From an uncultured Synechococcus sp. (GTDB lineage: Bacteria; Cyanobacteriota; Cyanobacteriia; PCC-6307; Cyanobiaceae), in assembly GCA_913057985.1 (NCBI GenBank), contig CAJXPL010000017.1:1-50611 (forward strand): 50,611 nt of DNA. Direction: 5' to 3'. Positions within the stretch are counted from its first letter, which is position 1. The number at the start of each line of letters is the position of its first letter. Below, piece after piece: positions 27,403 to 37,871 of the stretch. The translations under genes and the position numbers were made by a program. The notes below the pieces were generated by a model, which worked only from the letters and a program-made list of their open reading frames with translations, was not told the origin of the DNA and searched no databases.

Positions 27403-30400
27403 ATGTCCTTTTCCGATCCTTTTATAAAAAGACCCGTCCTCACGAGTGTTTGTAGCATTGTAATTTTTGTAGCAGGATCGATTGCGTATCAAACACTTCC
27501 AATTGAATTTGTGCCAGATGTCTCACCATCCCAGATATAAATTGTGGCGAATTACCCTGGTGGCAATGCCAATATTGTTGAAAAATCAGTAACTGATAAA
27601 TTAGAGGATCTGCTCTTCGATACTCCTGGTGTTGATTATTTAATATCTACCTCAACAGCAGGTACCAGTTTCATCCAGTTGTTTTTGCCTCTGGAAATCT
27701 CACCGGACACAGCAATGTTGGATCCACAAAATCGTATCCAAAAAGGTCAGTAAGACCTGCCACAAGCAATACAATAATTGGGAGTGAGTGTTAGCCAGAC
27801 CACTGATACCAGGCTAAGTGCTTATGTGATTACATCCGATCAAGGCCAGTATAATTAGGCATATCTTGCAACCTTGATTGAGGATAATTTGAAAATACAA
27901 ATTCTACTCATTAATGGTATCGGCAAAGTCGAAATTTTTCCTTCGAATGCTCAATTCAGGGTGTCCTTAGATCCTGAATTTTTGAAGGCTTATCAGTTGA
28001 CAGCCGATGAAGTTTTTCAAAAAATACAATTGCAAAATTCTCCATCATCAGCTGGTAAAGTCGGAGCACCTTTTATCAATGACGATGAAGACTACTCTTA
28101 TCCAGTTCTGGTAAAAGACGGTGGATATATTCAGACAGTCGAGCAATTTGAAAGTCTTGCGGTAAGAACAGCTGGTAATGAAGCGCTGATCCTAGTGAAG
28201 GATATTGGTAAAGTTCAATATATTTCTGACCAAAATATTTCTTTGAAAATGCTAGATGGTTATCCCGGAATTTAGCTCAGCATTAGTCAAAAGTCAGGCA
28301 GTAATGCGGTTCAAGTGGCGAGAGATATTGAAAATACCATCAACGATTTTAAAAAGAGGCGGCTCCACTTGGGATACGGATTGTGCAATACGAAAATAAA
28401 AAAGATTTTATTTTGGATTCCATTGTAAATGTTGCCGATGCTCTTGGATTGGCCATCATTTTGGCATTGGTTACACTTGTCTTGTTTTTGAAGAAGTGGC
28501 GAACTGTTCTGATCCCTGCCTTTGCCATTCCAGTCTCTATTGTGCGTACTTTTCTGTTTTTAGGATTGTTTGGCTTGACTTTGAATTTTCTGATTCTGAC
28601 GGGATTGGTTCTTGCCACGGGGTTAGTGGTGGATGATGCAATCTTGGTGGTTGAGTCGGTCTCTAAGAACATGGATACAGGCATGCCACCAAAACAAGCG
28701 GCGATCTCCACCATGATTGAGCTCTCGGGTGCGGTGCTCTCGGCCTCTTTGGTGTTGATCACGTTGTTTGTTCCGGACACGTTGGTTGCTTCGTCTGTAG
28801 GGAAGATTTATCAGCAATTTGCTGTAACCATTATTTTTGCGATTGCAATATCGACGTCTAATGCACTAACTTTTTCCCCTATGATGGCGGGCTTGATACT
28901 TCTTCCTGGTGATCAAAAAACCACATCCAAATGGATTACTGGGATTGGCGGTTTAATTGTTGGAGACTTGTTTGGAATGTTCACCCGTGCAAACTTTGGT
29001 GATTGGATTGTGCTAATTGCGATCGCTTCTTTTGGAGCTTTAGGCTTTTGTCTCAATAAAGTGTTCCAGTTGTTTGAGTTTGTATACGCAGAGATCGAAA
29101 GAAAGTTTGCAGTTCTTGTGAAGTATTTAATTCAAAAATATCGAGTTATTGCGGCTGGCTTGGTTCCAGCTTTCATGCTTACGATCTTCTTATTGAATTC
29201 AACTCCTTCTGCTTTGATTCCTCAAGAAGACCAGAATCAGATGTATGCCATGACGCAGTTGGCTTCAGGCTCATCTCTCCCTGCAACAGCCAAGGTTTCT
29301 GCCCAAGCCTCTTCAATTATGAAAAAAGAGCAGCAATCAAAAGAGTCTGCACTGAAGGATGCAGTTGTCTTAGCAGGTATGAAAGGTCCTGAAAGTATGA
29401 CGATTGCAACCCTTCTTAAGCCTCTTGAGGATCGATCTCAAAAATCGCAAGGTGCAGATGCTCAGCAGCGATCTCTAGCGGCAAAATCATTTTCTTTGCC
29501 AACTGCCCTTCCTCCAACATTTTCCCAACCCCCAATGTTTATTGTGGCGCAGGACTCTTCAATTAATACGCTGCTTGCTGATAAGAGTAATAGGGTTTAC
29601 ACGTTGACGGAATTAAATAAATTCGCCAATCGATTCAAGGAATTGGCTCAAAAAGATTTGTCGATTTGTAGTATTAATACAGCTTTTTCTCCCGATGCTC
29701 CTGCTTACGAGTTGATAATTGATCGTTCTAGGCTTGCGTTTTTAGGCGTATCTTTTGATAAAGCGCTGCTGTGCTTTCAAAGCTCGCTGGGGGCATCAGA
29801 GTAAATCAAACATTCGTTCCTGGTGGACTCAAAGAAGTTCAGCTTATTAATGAATCAGGAGGCAGGCGAGAAATTCATAATCTCTTGAGCTGTTATATTG
29901 AATCAGCAGATGGCGATATGGTTCAAATAAGGCAATTCGCTGATGTTGAATTAATTAGTGCTCCTCCATCAATTGACCATTACCGCTTTCATCGGTCGGT
30001 AAAATTTAATGTTCAGGCTGCGCCTGGCTTCACGCAGGGGCAAGCGATTCAGTGTCTTAAGGAAATCTTTGCTGAGAATAATTTCAAGGACCTTGATTAT
30101 GGATTTGTTAGATTAGCGCGAACACAGAATGAATCAGGTGGACAGGTTTTGATTCTGTTTGCTTTGGCTGGCTTGGCAGTGTTTTTGATTCCTTCGGAAA
30201 CCTATGAAAGCTATATTACGTTGACAACGATTTTATTGACTGTACCGCTTGCCATATTAGGAGGTCTGCTTTTTGTGAAACTGAGGTCAATGAATATCAA
30301 TGTCTTTCCCTAGGTTGGTTTGCTCATTCTGATTGGCCTCGCTGCAAAGAATGCCATTCTTGTTGTGGAATTTGCTGATCAACGTATGGCAAATGGCTTG

Positions 30401-30668
30401 GGTCAGCTGAAGCGGCTTTTGAAGCTGCAAAATCTCGATTGAGACCAATTCTGATGACGTCATTGCCTCTCTAGCAGGTTTCTTTCCCCTTGTTGTTGCA
30501 AGGAATGCCGGCGCTAACGCTCAGCAATCGATCGGCACGGTTGTCTTTGGGGGCCTTCTCGTCGGTACCATTCTTTCTTTGGGTGTTCTTCCTTCTGTTT
30601 ACGTCTTCATCAAGAATTTGGAGTCTCGTTGGTTGAAAACTTCTCAACCAGGTCATCCTGAACCCTGA
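27403..30668 (+). pseudogene. Decayed RND efflux transporter (AcrB-like) gene
   Basis: About 1088 codons of an inner-membrane RND pump can be followed from MSFSDPFIKRPVLTSV to the end. Landmarks are ANYPGGNANIVEKSV, LATGLVVDDAILVVESV (helix 4 Asp pair), VGLLILIGLAAKNAILVVEFA and GFFPLVVARNAGANAQQSIG. In-frame stops occur at 27538, 27751, 27775, 27856, 28273 and 30311; frameshifts lie near 28357, 29788, 30405 and 30470. All visible stops are TAA or TAG at places where a Gln is expected or plausible. The reading is a dead efflux pump that retains good sequence, so decay is fairly recent. Confidence 0.88.
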
Positions 30669-31060
30669 ACTCATTGGAATACCAGCGTGCCAAAAGCTGA
30701 CTGAACTGTTTCCAGGCTCTCCATGGATCCGTAATGCTGTTGTTGGTAGAGATTTCTGCAACAGAGCCATGAGATTCCCCCTGTGTTCTAGGGATTGCAC
30801 TCCACAAATGGGATGTGGCTGACTTCCCGTCAGCCTGACCAAGTCTTTGTGATGGAACAGGTCTGGGAGGAAACCTTCAAGCGCCGATGTAACGGCGCGT
30901 CTCTTGGTTGCCTTCGCCGATGAGTGGGTCGGCATCGCCACGACCCAGGTTTCGCTCCGGAAGTCGCTGCGGAGATGTGCGTCTTTGCTTCAAAGTATTG
31001 GGCAGGGTTTGATTTGCAGCGGTGAAGGTCAAGATGGGCTCATCGTGTTGTTGTTGTTGT
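30669..31060. other. 392 bp gap, no gene supported
   Basis: Sequence between the dead RND pump and the DUF3307-like gene. Open frames on both strands are short and lack start signals. A pure (TGT)n run at about 31046-31060 directly precedes the next ATG. Base composition returns towards GC-rich here. Confidence 0.45.
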
Positions 31061-31411
31061 ATGGATCCGATGTTTATTCCAGTGGAGCAGCCTCTCGACC
31101 TTTTGATTCTCCTCATCTTGGGTCACTTTCTGGCTGACTTCCCTCTGCAGGGAGACAAGATGGCGGTCGAGAAATGCCCTGGCAAGGACGTCACCCTCGA
31201 TTGGCGGTGGTGGCTGTCTGCCCATGCCGGGACCCACGGATTTGTGGTGAGTGTGTTGACGGGGATCCCCCTGCTTGGTGTGGCGGAGATGATTGCCCAT
31301 GGTCTGATTGATTACGGGAAGTGTCGCTTTGGTTACAAGCTAATCGTGGATCAAGCGATGCACTGGGTCTGCAAGTTGATCTGGGTGGGCTGCGTGGTTG
31401 CGATCTGGTAG
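31061..31411 (+). CDS. DUF3307-like small membrane protein
   Basis: About 116 residues from the ATG at 31061 (MDPMFIPVEQPLDLL). Hydrophobic segments LLILLILGHFLADF, GFVVSVLTGIPLLGVAEM and WVCKLIWVGCVVAIW, with a conserved-looking GHFLADFPLQGDKMA, AHAGTHG and AHGLIDYGKC pattern containing several His and Asp, resemble DUF3307 proteins. Their function is unknown. An in-frame GTG at 31022 would add a run of five cysteines encoded by a TGT repeat, which looks like chance. The codon use is GC-rich, unlike most of the island. Confidence 0.65.
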   Translation: MDPMFIPVEQPLDLLILLILGHFLADFPLQGDKMAVEKCPGKDVTLDWRWWLSAHAGTHGFVVSVLTGIPLLGVAEMIAHGLIDYGKCRFGYKLIVDQAMHWVCKLIWVGCVVAIW

Positions 31412-31426
31412 GAGACGTTGTTATTG

Positions 31427-31455
31427 CACTTGGGCATTAGAAAGATGCCCAAGTG
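31427..31455. terminator. 11-bp stem-loop between convergent genes
   Basis: CACTTGGGCAT and ATGCCCAAGTG pair perfectly around a 7-nt loop (TAGAAAG). It lies 15 bp after the DUF3307-like stop and 69 bp after the CHAT gene stop on the other strand, so it may end both transcripts. No clear T tract follows on either side. Confidence 0.5.
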
Positions 31456-31524
31456 TTGACTGCCTCGACAACAGCTTGAGACAAATATGGAATGAGTTCG
31501 CACGGATAAGGGTGACCCTGCCTG

Positions 31525-32754
31525 CTACCAGGGCAGTCCAAGCATGATGTGTGCAGCCCAAAAGAATGGATGATCGAAGCGACTTTTTAGCTTGCGTTGT
31601 TGGTTGGGGGTGAGATTGTCAATCAAAATTTCACCGTCTCGGTCGTAGACAGACTGACCACGGAGTTCGATTTGATTGTTAGCAAACTCAGCTCTGACTT
31701 GCCGCATTGCTTCGCCTTTGGGGAGGCCACGATCAAGCAAACGATAGAAACGAATGAAGTAAATGGAGGTTGCTATATCGTCGACGTACCAGAGTGAACC
31801 GATTGCTGATTTAGCACCTGATTGGAGGGCAAGCCCTGCCAATCCAAGTTCACTATCGCGATCACCCAGAGCAGTACGGCAAGCGCTAAGTGTGAAGAGT
31901 TCTATTGGATTCTCTTCACGAGCCAATCGCAACTGGCTGAACTCATTGAGGCTTAGAGCGCCATCTCCTAGGTAGATTTTTGACTTTTTTGGACCCCCTG
32001 GTAAGAATTCCGCATGCGTTGCAAGATGCACAAAGTCAATATCTTTTTTTTGTGAGAGCGATCGCAACACGTCCTGCGTGAAGTTTTCGTTGATGTAGGT
32101 CTTGCCTGCTTTGATTTTGCCGATCTGGCTGATTTCTTGCGGGACCATTGGTAGTGGTGCTAATTCATCAAATTGCGATGCTCCAGCCAAAAGGCCCCTT
32201 GTCATCCCTGTCGATGCGCTTTGGCCCTGTTTCATGAGGCTCAATGATGGTGTTAAGGAGTAGGAATATTGTGTGCCAAACCATTCATCACCATCGTGTA
32301 ATGCTGCGAAAGGAACTGCTTGCAAGCCTGTATTGGCGCTGATGAGTAATGTTGTGATGTTGCGGTTTCGAATCTCTTCGTGTAGGGGGCCAATGAGGAT
32401 GTCATAAAGCCGCCTCGATGGCGAAGAGGCATTGGATGTCTTGAGTAGGCGGAGCGAAGATACTTCGGAATAAAATTGACTTAATAGACGCGTGAACTCT
32501 TTGGGATTGATTTGGGTCCGTTGAGCAACGGAGTCACCACTAGCTGGGATTAAAATAATGTCTAATAAACTACTTTCCGAAGCAGAGGGATTAATCGTAT
32601 AAATGAGTTTGAGAACCGCGGGGTTGTGGCTCTTGACAGATTCACTTTCCTGGATCTGACTTCGCCCAGGATTGATCTCAGAAACAAGGATCATGCTGAC
32701 CCCCATTAATTGGAATCCAAAGCGCTTGAAGTGTTGGATCAAAAACTTTTTCAT
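31525..32754 (-). CDS. Exported CHAT-domain protein (caspase-like fold)
   Basis: A 409-residue protein. The N-terminus (FGFQLMGVSMILVSEINPGRSQ) looks like a signal sequence, so the protein is probably periplasmic or exported. The CHAT domain covers about 110-405: LLISANTGLQAVPFAAL, the catalytic His in DFVHLATHAEFL (about 246), and the catalytic Cys in LFTLSACRTALG (about 292), then SAIGSLWYVDD and the terminal FWAAHIMLGLPW. CHAT proteins are a peptidase clan related to caspases. Its ATG overlaps the tpsA stop (TAATG), so it is translationally coupled to the giant secreted protein. Processing of TpsA is a reasonable inference, not shown. Confidence 0.88.
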   Translation of the reverse strand: MKKFLIQHFKRFGFQLMGVSMILVSEINPGRSQIQESESVKSHNPAVLKLIYTINPSASESSLLDIILIPASGDSVAQRTQINPKEFTRLLSQFYSEVSSLRLLKTSNASSPSRRLYDILIGPLHEEIRNRNITTLLISANTGLQAVPFAALHDGDEWFGTQYSYSLTPSLSLMKQGQSASTGMTRGLLAGASQFDELAPLPMVPQEISQIGKIKAGKTYINENFTQDVLRSLSQKKDIDFVHLATHAEFLPGGPKKSKIYLGDGALSLNEFSQLRLAREENPIELFTLSACRTALGDRDSELGLAGLALQSGAKSAIGSLWYVDDIATSIYFIRFYRLLDRGLPKGEAMRQVRAEFANNQIELRGQSVYDRDGEILIDNLTPNQQRKLKSRFDHPFFWAAHIMLGLPW

Positions 32755-35700
32755 TATCTTGAAGTATTCATGATTTGCTGTCCTGAAGTAAGCATTTGCT
32801 GTATTTCTTGAATCGATAAAGGTGCTTGTCGTGTAAGGCCAAGTTTTGAGGCAACAAAATCAGAGTTTATTTTTTCACTCTTGTCGTGAGATTCTTGAAT
32901 CGCTTTAGCACTTAACTTGGTTGACGATCCTACGTTTGTGTTTGCCTCATCCTTTTGTTGCTGCTTGGCGGTTGATTCGTTGGCTTCATCTGTTGCGTTG
33001 TCTGTATTGTCTTCAAGTATTGTGTCTTGACCCGAGCTAATACTGGTTTCATTAATGTCGATTGAACCGCCGGCTAGGATGTTTGTGTCTTTGCCAGAAG
33101 TAATGTTCGTCTTTGAAATATTGATATTGCCCATCGCATTAATTGTTGATGTACCACCGGTATTAATGTTGGTGTCATTAATGTTGATATCATTGTCTCC
33201 TGTGATGAATGCATCGTCGCTGACGGTAATGTCTATATTTTCAATAAATTCGACTGAGGCATTTCCAAAACCTCCGGCACCTTGCGATTCGCCGAACATC
33301 TTGATTGAGCCTTCAATCTCGTAGGAGGTATTTTCAGTTAATATTCCACCTGTTAAATTGGTACCGTTGCCGCCTGCTCCGAAGATATTGAGAAGAGATG
33401 GTTTGCTTCTGCTTCCAACCGCTACAGATGACGATTCACCAATATAAATACCGAAATTATTATCCCCTGATGCTTTCAATCCACCTACCCCGGACAGATC
33501 GAGGTCTTGATTGGTTGACACAATATCGGTGGCTTTGATGGATAAGCCATAGTTGTTATTGGTACCGCTATAGGCTTTGCCTTCGATGCGATTGTCAAGT
33601 GAATGGTCTGTTGCAACTGTTGCTGCAGATGTCAAACGAGATTGATTAATTGATGTTCCACTGTTGTCGTTTCCTGCAATCGGTTTTCCAGCTTCCCCAC
33701 TGATAAAGAGTGCATCGTTTGAATTAATCTCCGAAGTTGTTATATTAATTCCTTGAAGGTATGAGGCTTTGCTGACTTTTTCGATGTCAGTATTGGTTTC
33801 TGGGTTTGCAATCTCCTCTATTGAAAGACTTCCGCCACTGCCTAATACAGAGATACTTCCGCTTGTAGCTACTAAAGAGCTATTATCAATATTGACACCA
33901 GCATTGTTAGCAGTTTCTTCAAAAGTGTCCTTGCCATCTTTGTTGATTGCTCCTTCTTTTAATGAACTCGTCCCGCCGAATCCTATGATCTCAATAGCCT
34001 TTGCTTCAAGTGAGCTTTCAACGACCTCGTCCCCAATTTGTATGCCTACAGCTCTCTTGATGTTGATCCCATCTCCTCCAGTTCCGCTCAAGCTGATTAT
34101 GCCGTCTGCCGTAAGCTTCGCTTCAATCAATTCGATACCCGTATTGTTCTGACCTCCATTACCTCCTTGGCCAATAAAGTTGTGAGCTTTGCCACCTTCT
34201 ATTGTAGTACCCGACAGTGTAATACCAGGGTTGTTGATAGAATCAATTTTATTATTTGCCGATGCACCTTCTCCGTTGATAGATAGTGTGTACTCATTAT
34301 CTAAACTAATAGTATCATTAATTGTGGCGACCCCATTTCCATTTTCTATCAAATTGGCCTGTCCTCCGATCCCTTCTATGGAGATATTGCCGGCGAGAGC
34401 TTTTATATTGTTTTCAGCAGAAAATATGCCTTCAGCAAGTGTAACCTTGTCTCCAGCTCCACCTTTACCAAATAAGTAGATGTCTCCAGTAGTTGCTATT
34501 GAATTGGCATGCATTTCAATCCCTGTGACAAGTAATCCACCGTCACCACTATTTCCAGTGAACGAAATAGCACCGCCCTCAATGTAGTTATCCTCAAGGT
34601 AAATGCCTTGGTTGGCTTCAGAAAAACTTGTATCTGAGATGAAGTCATCAAGGATTCCGCCATTGCCATTAATAGAAATGTTATCGTTTACATTTAAAAC
34701 GCTGGAGTTAATTGCAACTCCACGAGCCTCTGTTACGGACCTGCTTTCAGTTCCGCCACCAAGACCATTGATGAGTAGATTTCCATCTGCATCGATGGTA
34801 CCTTCAAATACGGTCACACCATTGGCTTTACTAACAACTAAACCGTCACCTGCTTTGCCGGAGATGTCGATATCACCTTTCGCTTCTATTGATGATTGAT
34901 TGATATGTATTCCGTTAGTATCCTTAGTTTCGCCTTCTGAGCTACCACCTTTTCCAATAATATAAACATCTCCATCAGTACTGATGTTTGAACCGCCGAC
35001 AAGAGATATTCCGTTCGCCGCTTTTGCTATCCCTTCAATGTCGTTAGCATTTCCACCTTTACCTTGGAGTGTCACGCTGCTTGTCCCATGAATGAATGCG
35101 TTCGACATGTACTGGCCGTTAGAGGCAGCTGTGCTCGATCCGGTACTACCTTGTCCATCCATATAAATTGAATCACTTATAAGACTTGTATCTACTACTG
35201 AAATACCGTCTCCTTCTTGTATTTCTGCGTTGATATCGTTGGCTATTCCATTTATGTCTATTGTATTTGTACTTGAGATAGTGGATTCAATGAAATCGAC
35301 TCCATTGATATTATAATTGCCTCCACCACTGAAGCCGTTGATCAAGATAAAGTTGTTGAAATCCCTATCCTTTTTTTTGATTCTAATGTTTGATTTCCAG
35401 ATCGAAACTCCTGCAGTTGATTGCTGGATCAATTCACCGTTGTTGTATCTAGCACTTGGTTGTGTTGGTGTAGCGCCGTATCCTTCGAGAACTAAGGAAC
35501 TTGCTTGTATCATGTTTTGGTCTAGAAAAATGCCATCGGCAAACTTAAGGACTTTAGATTTTGTTTTACTACCGTCTGCAAAAATATCAATACCTCCTTT
35601 CGTTTTTATTTCTGATCTTTCGATGTAAGTTCCAGTTGAACTTTCTATTGTGCCGTCTGAACCACCAGGTGTCCCACGAATGATTATATTGGAGTCATAA

Positions 35701-37817
35701 GGGTTAGCGATATCAGTCAAAGGATTGGGAGTATCTACTGTCAATTCTGCATTCTCTATGTAAACTCCGTTTAAATATATATCTTCGCTGTATTCTCCGC
35801 TGCTGTTTCCAGCTTCGCCGTTGATGTAAATTCCTGAACCTGAATTGACTTCAATGTTCGATAGAAAAACTCCGTTGCTATCTTCGATATTGGTACCTGT
35901 TCCACCTTTACCTTCGATAATAATCTGATGTCTAGCTGTTAAGTCTCCGTTGTCTACATCAGTTTCCGTTGCTTCCAATGCCACTCCGTAGATATCCTTT
36001 TTCCCAGATCCGCCTTGGCCTTTGATAAGGATTGAACCTGCGCTATCGATTTTTGCTGTACTGAAAACTCCTCCACTGTATTCTAGGCCGGTACCACCAA
36101 CGCCAACGAGCTCAATATCTCCATTCTGTTCTTGAATTTGATCAGAGATATAGATCGAACCAAGATCGTCGTTGTTTGAATTTGTATCGAGTGTACTGTC
36201 AGTTAAAATGTCAATACCGATACTTGTGTTTGAATTCTCTAGTTTGCTTGTCTTCCCACCCGTACCAGCTATTTTGATACTTGATGCCCTTAGCGACGTC
36301 TTTGAAATTTCTACTCCAGAGCCGAGTTCGAGCGACTTTCCTGATCCCCCCGTGCCATCAATCGAGATTTGTCCAGCAGATGTAAATAGTTCGGACCCGC
36401 CAATATCAACGCCTTTACTTGTAATGATGTTAGCCTTTTTTGGGTTTGTATTAGCTGCTTTTCCAATAAAATCTATTTTTTCTCTTGCCGTTAATTTGCT
36501 GTTAAAGATATTAATCCCACTGGAGTTTTTGATTTCTCCACTTTGACTGGCTTTTGAGCTTAATCCTCTTGCTCTAATTTTATTCGCTGTCAGTGCACTA
36601 TTTGCTATTTCGATCCCATGCCCAAAGTTTATTTTTGAGCCGAAAGACCCTGTCCCTTTAAGTTTGATTAGGCTTTTTTTTGCATCAATGTTGCTGCCTT
36701 CAATAATGATTCCAGTCCCGTCGTCAAAGTCGTAATCGCCAGAGCTGATTTTTTTGTTCCCTGTTCCTCCAATGCCCCTTATGAGTATGTCTCCTTTTGT
36801 CGATTTAACTGAGGAGTTTAGGATTTCTGTTCCTATCAAATATTTATTATTGATCGAGCTTGACTCGTTTCCTCCGCTGCCGTTGATGTTTATGTTATTT
36901 TTTGCGCGAATGCTGGCTTCTTCGATGAATACTGCGAGAGGCTGATCAATGCTGCCTTTGGCGTCGACATTGAGATTGTTGGCATCAATTTGTACGTTTC
37001 TGATGAGTACTGAATCTGTTGGTGCATTAGGGTCTTTTACTTTGCCGTAAGTTCTCAGGCTGAGGCCTCCGCCAATTTTTACGTTTCCTTTTGAGTTTGC
37101 ACTGGCTTGGTCAATATCAATTCCCCCCACGCTATGGAGCAAAAGATCGCCATCAATGCTGAGCAGGTCACCCACTTTGATGCTGATTTGACCTGCTTCT
37201 GCTTGATTGTGGCTAAAAGCAGACTGGGCAAGATTAAGTACGGCTTTCATGTTGATTAAATCTGCTTGTTTGGAGTTTTGATAATGAAAGGTTTCCCCTC
37301 CAATCGTGAGATTTTCTGCTGTTGATAGGGCGACTGTATCCACGTTTTTGAACCGACCAAGGCTTCCGATTTCAATACCTTCAGGAGAGAGAATAATTAA
37401 GTCTGAGCTGCTTTTATCAAGCTTAAAGGGGGTATTGATGTAAGTTCCATTCCTGCCAATGTTACTCAGAATGATGCTTCTGAAGGTTTCTGATTTGCTT
37501 CCAGGGATCAGGTTATCGAGGGTGATCTTATCAATGTTGCTGTTTGTTCTCAGCTTGGATAAGCGATGAAAAAGATTGCTGCCACTTGCTGTTCCACCGC
37601 TGATACGGCAGTGTCCACTGTTGCAAGAACCTCCCAGAGTTTGACTGTCTCCATCTCCTACTTTTGTGCCGAGACTGTTGATACCTGAAGCCGCTTGAAT
37701 CCCTGAGTCGTTATTGATTTGGGCTCTCGCTGCAACGCCAGGGAGCACCGCAATGATCAGTGGCAGGAACCAACGCAATCCTTTCAGGGTTGTTGTGGTG
37801 CTGAGCCTTGCTGTCAT
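32754..37817 (-). CDS. Giant filamentous-haemagglutinin-type secreted protein (TpsA)
   Basis: A 1687-residue two-partner secretion exoprotein. Signal peptide: basic start then GLRWFLPLIIAVLPGVAARA. A TPS-like domain follows (about 40-300) with NLFHRLSKL and a degenerate LIILSPEGIEIGSLGRF where most members read NPNGI. Residues about 300-1550 are a long run of imperfect repeats of the type ISI-G-GG...GI-I--S-I-A-GDI-I-G-GG, rich in Gly, Ser, Asn and Ile, expected to form a right-handed beta-helix. The C-terminal 100 residues are polar, with Gln/Glu/Asn-rich sequence and a helical end (IQEIQQMLTSGQQI). A CNSGHC pair lies just before the TPS motif. tpsB is 54 bp upstream. Confidence 0.9.
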   Translation of the reverse strand: MTARLSTTTTLKGLRWFLPLIIAVLPGVAARAQINNDSGIQAASGINSLGTKVGDGDSQTLGGSCNSGHCRISGGTASGSNLFHRLSKLRTNSNIDKITLDNLIPGSKSETFRSIILSNIGRNGTYINTPFKLDKSSSDLIILSPEGIEIGSLGRFKNVDTVALSTAENLTIGGETFHYQNSKQADLINMKAVLNLAQSAFSHNQAEAGQISIKVGDLLSIDGDLLLHSVGGIDIDQASANSKGNVKIGGGLSLRTYGKVKDPNAPTDSVLIRNVQIDANNLNVDAKGSIDQPLAVFIEEASIRAKNNININGSGGNESSSINNKYLIGTEILNSSVKSTKGDILIRGIGGTGNKKISSGDYDFDDGTGIIIEGSNIDAKKSLIKLKGTGSFGSKINFGHGIEIANSALTANKIRARGLSSKASQSGEIKNSSGINIFNSKLTAREKIDFIGKAANTNPKKANIITSKGVDIGGSELFTSAGQISIDGTGGSGKSLELGSGVEISKTSLRASSIKIAGTGGKTSKLENSNTSIGIDILTDSTLDTNSNNDDLGSIYISDQIQEQNGDIELVGVGGTGLEYSGGVFSTAKIDSAGSILIKGQGGSGKKDIYGVALEATETDVDNGDLTARHQIIIEGKGGTGTNIEDSNGVFLSNIEVNSGSGIYINGEAGNSSGEYSEDIYLNGVYIENAELTVDTPNPLTDIANPYDSNIIIRGTPGGSDGTIESSTGTYIERSEIKTKGGIDIFADGSKTKSKVLKFADGIFLDQNMIQASSLVLEGYGATPTQPSARYNNGELIQQSTAGVSIWKSNIRIKKKDRDFNNFILINGFSGGGNYNINGVDFIESTISSTNTIDINGIANDINAEIQEGDGISVVDTSLISDSIYMDGQGSTGSSTAASNGQYMSNAFIHGTSSVTLQGKGGNANDIEGIAKAANGISLVGGSNISTDGDVYIIGKGGSSEGETKDTNGIHINQSSIEAKGDIDISGKAGDGLVVSKANGVTVFEGTIDADGNLLINGLGGGTESRSVTEARGVAINSSVLNVNDNISINGNGGILDDFISDTSFSEANQGIYLEDNYIEGGAISFTGNSGDGGLLVTGIEMHANSIATTGDIYLFGKGGAGDKVTLAEGIFSAENNIKALAGNISIEGIGGQANLIENGNGVATINDTISLDNEYTLSINGEGASANNKIDSINNPGITLSGTTIEGGKAHNFIGQGGNGGQNNTGIELIEAKLTADGIISLSGTGGDGINIKRAVGIQIGDEVVESSLEAKAIEIIGFGGTSSLKEGAINKDGKDTFEETANNAGVNIDNSSLVATSGSISVLGSGGSLSIEEIANPETNTDIEKVSKASYLQGINITTSEINSNDALFISGEAGKPIAGNDNSGTSINQSRLTSAATVATDHSLDNRIEGKAYSGTNNNYGLSIKATDIVSTNQDLDLSGVGGLKASGDNNFGIYIGESSSVAVGSRSKPSLLNIFGAGGNGTNLTGGILTENTSYEIEGSIKMFGESQGAGGFGNASVEFIENIDITVSDDAFITGDNDININDTNINTGGTSTINAMGNINISKTNITSGKDTNILAGGSIDINETSISSGQDTILEDNTDNATDEANESTAKQQQKDEANTNVGSSTKLSAKAIQESHDKSEKINSDFVASKLGLTRQAPLSIQEIQQMLTSGQQIMNTSR

Positions 37818-37871
37818 GGGCTTTGAGGTCTGGTGCGTTGTTTCAGTGAGCGTTGGAATTGTGTTGAGACT

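Noticed and set aside
27403-30313. Stop-codon reassignment (TAA/TAG read as Gln) in the RND gene
   Set aside because: Several frameshifts break the same gene, and neighbouring genes use TAA and TAG as ordinary stops.
31022-31060. Extension of the DUF3307-like protein with five consecutive Cys
   Set aside because: The run comes from a TGT trinucleotide repeat directly before a good ATG and is likely untranslated.
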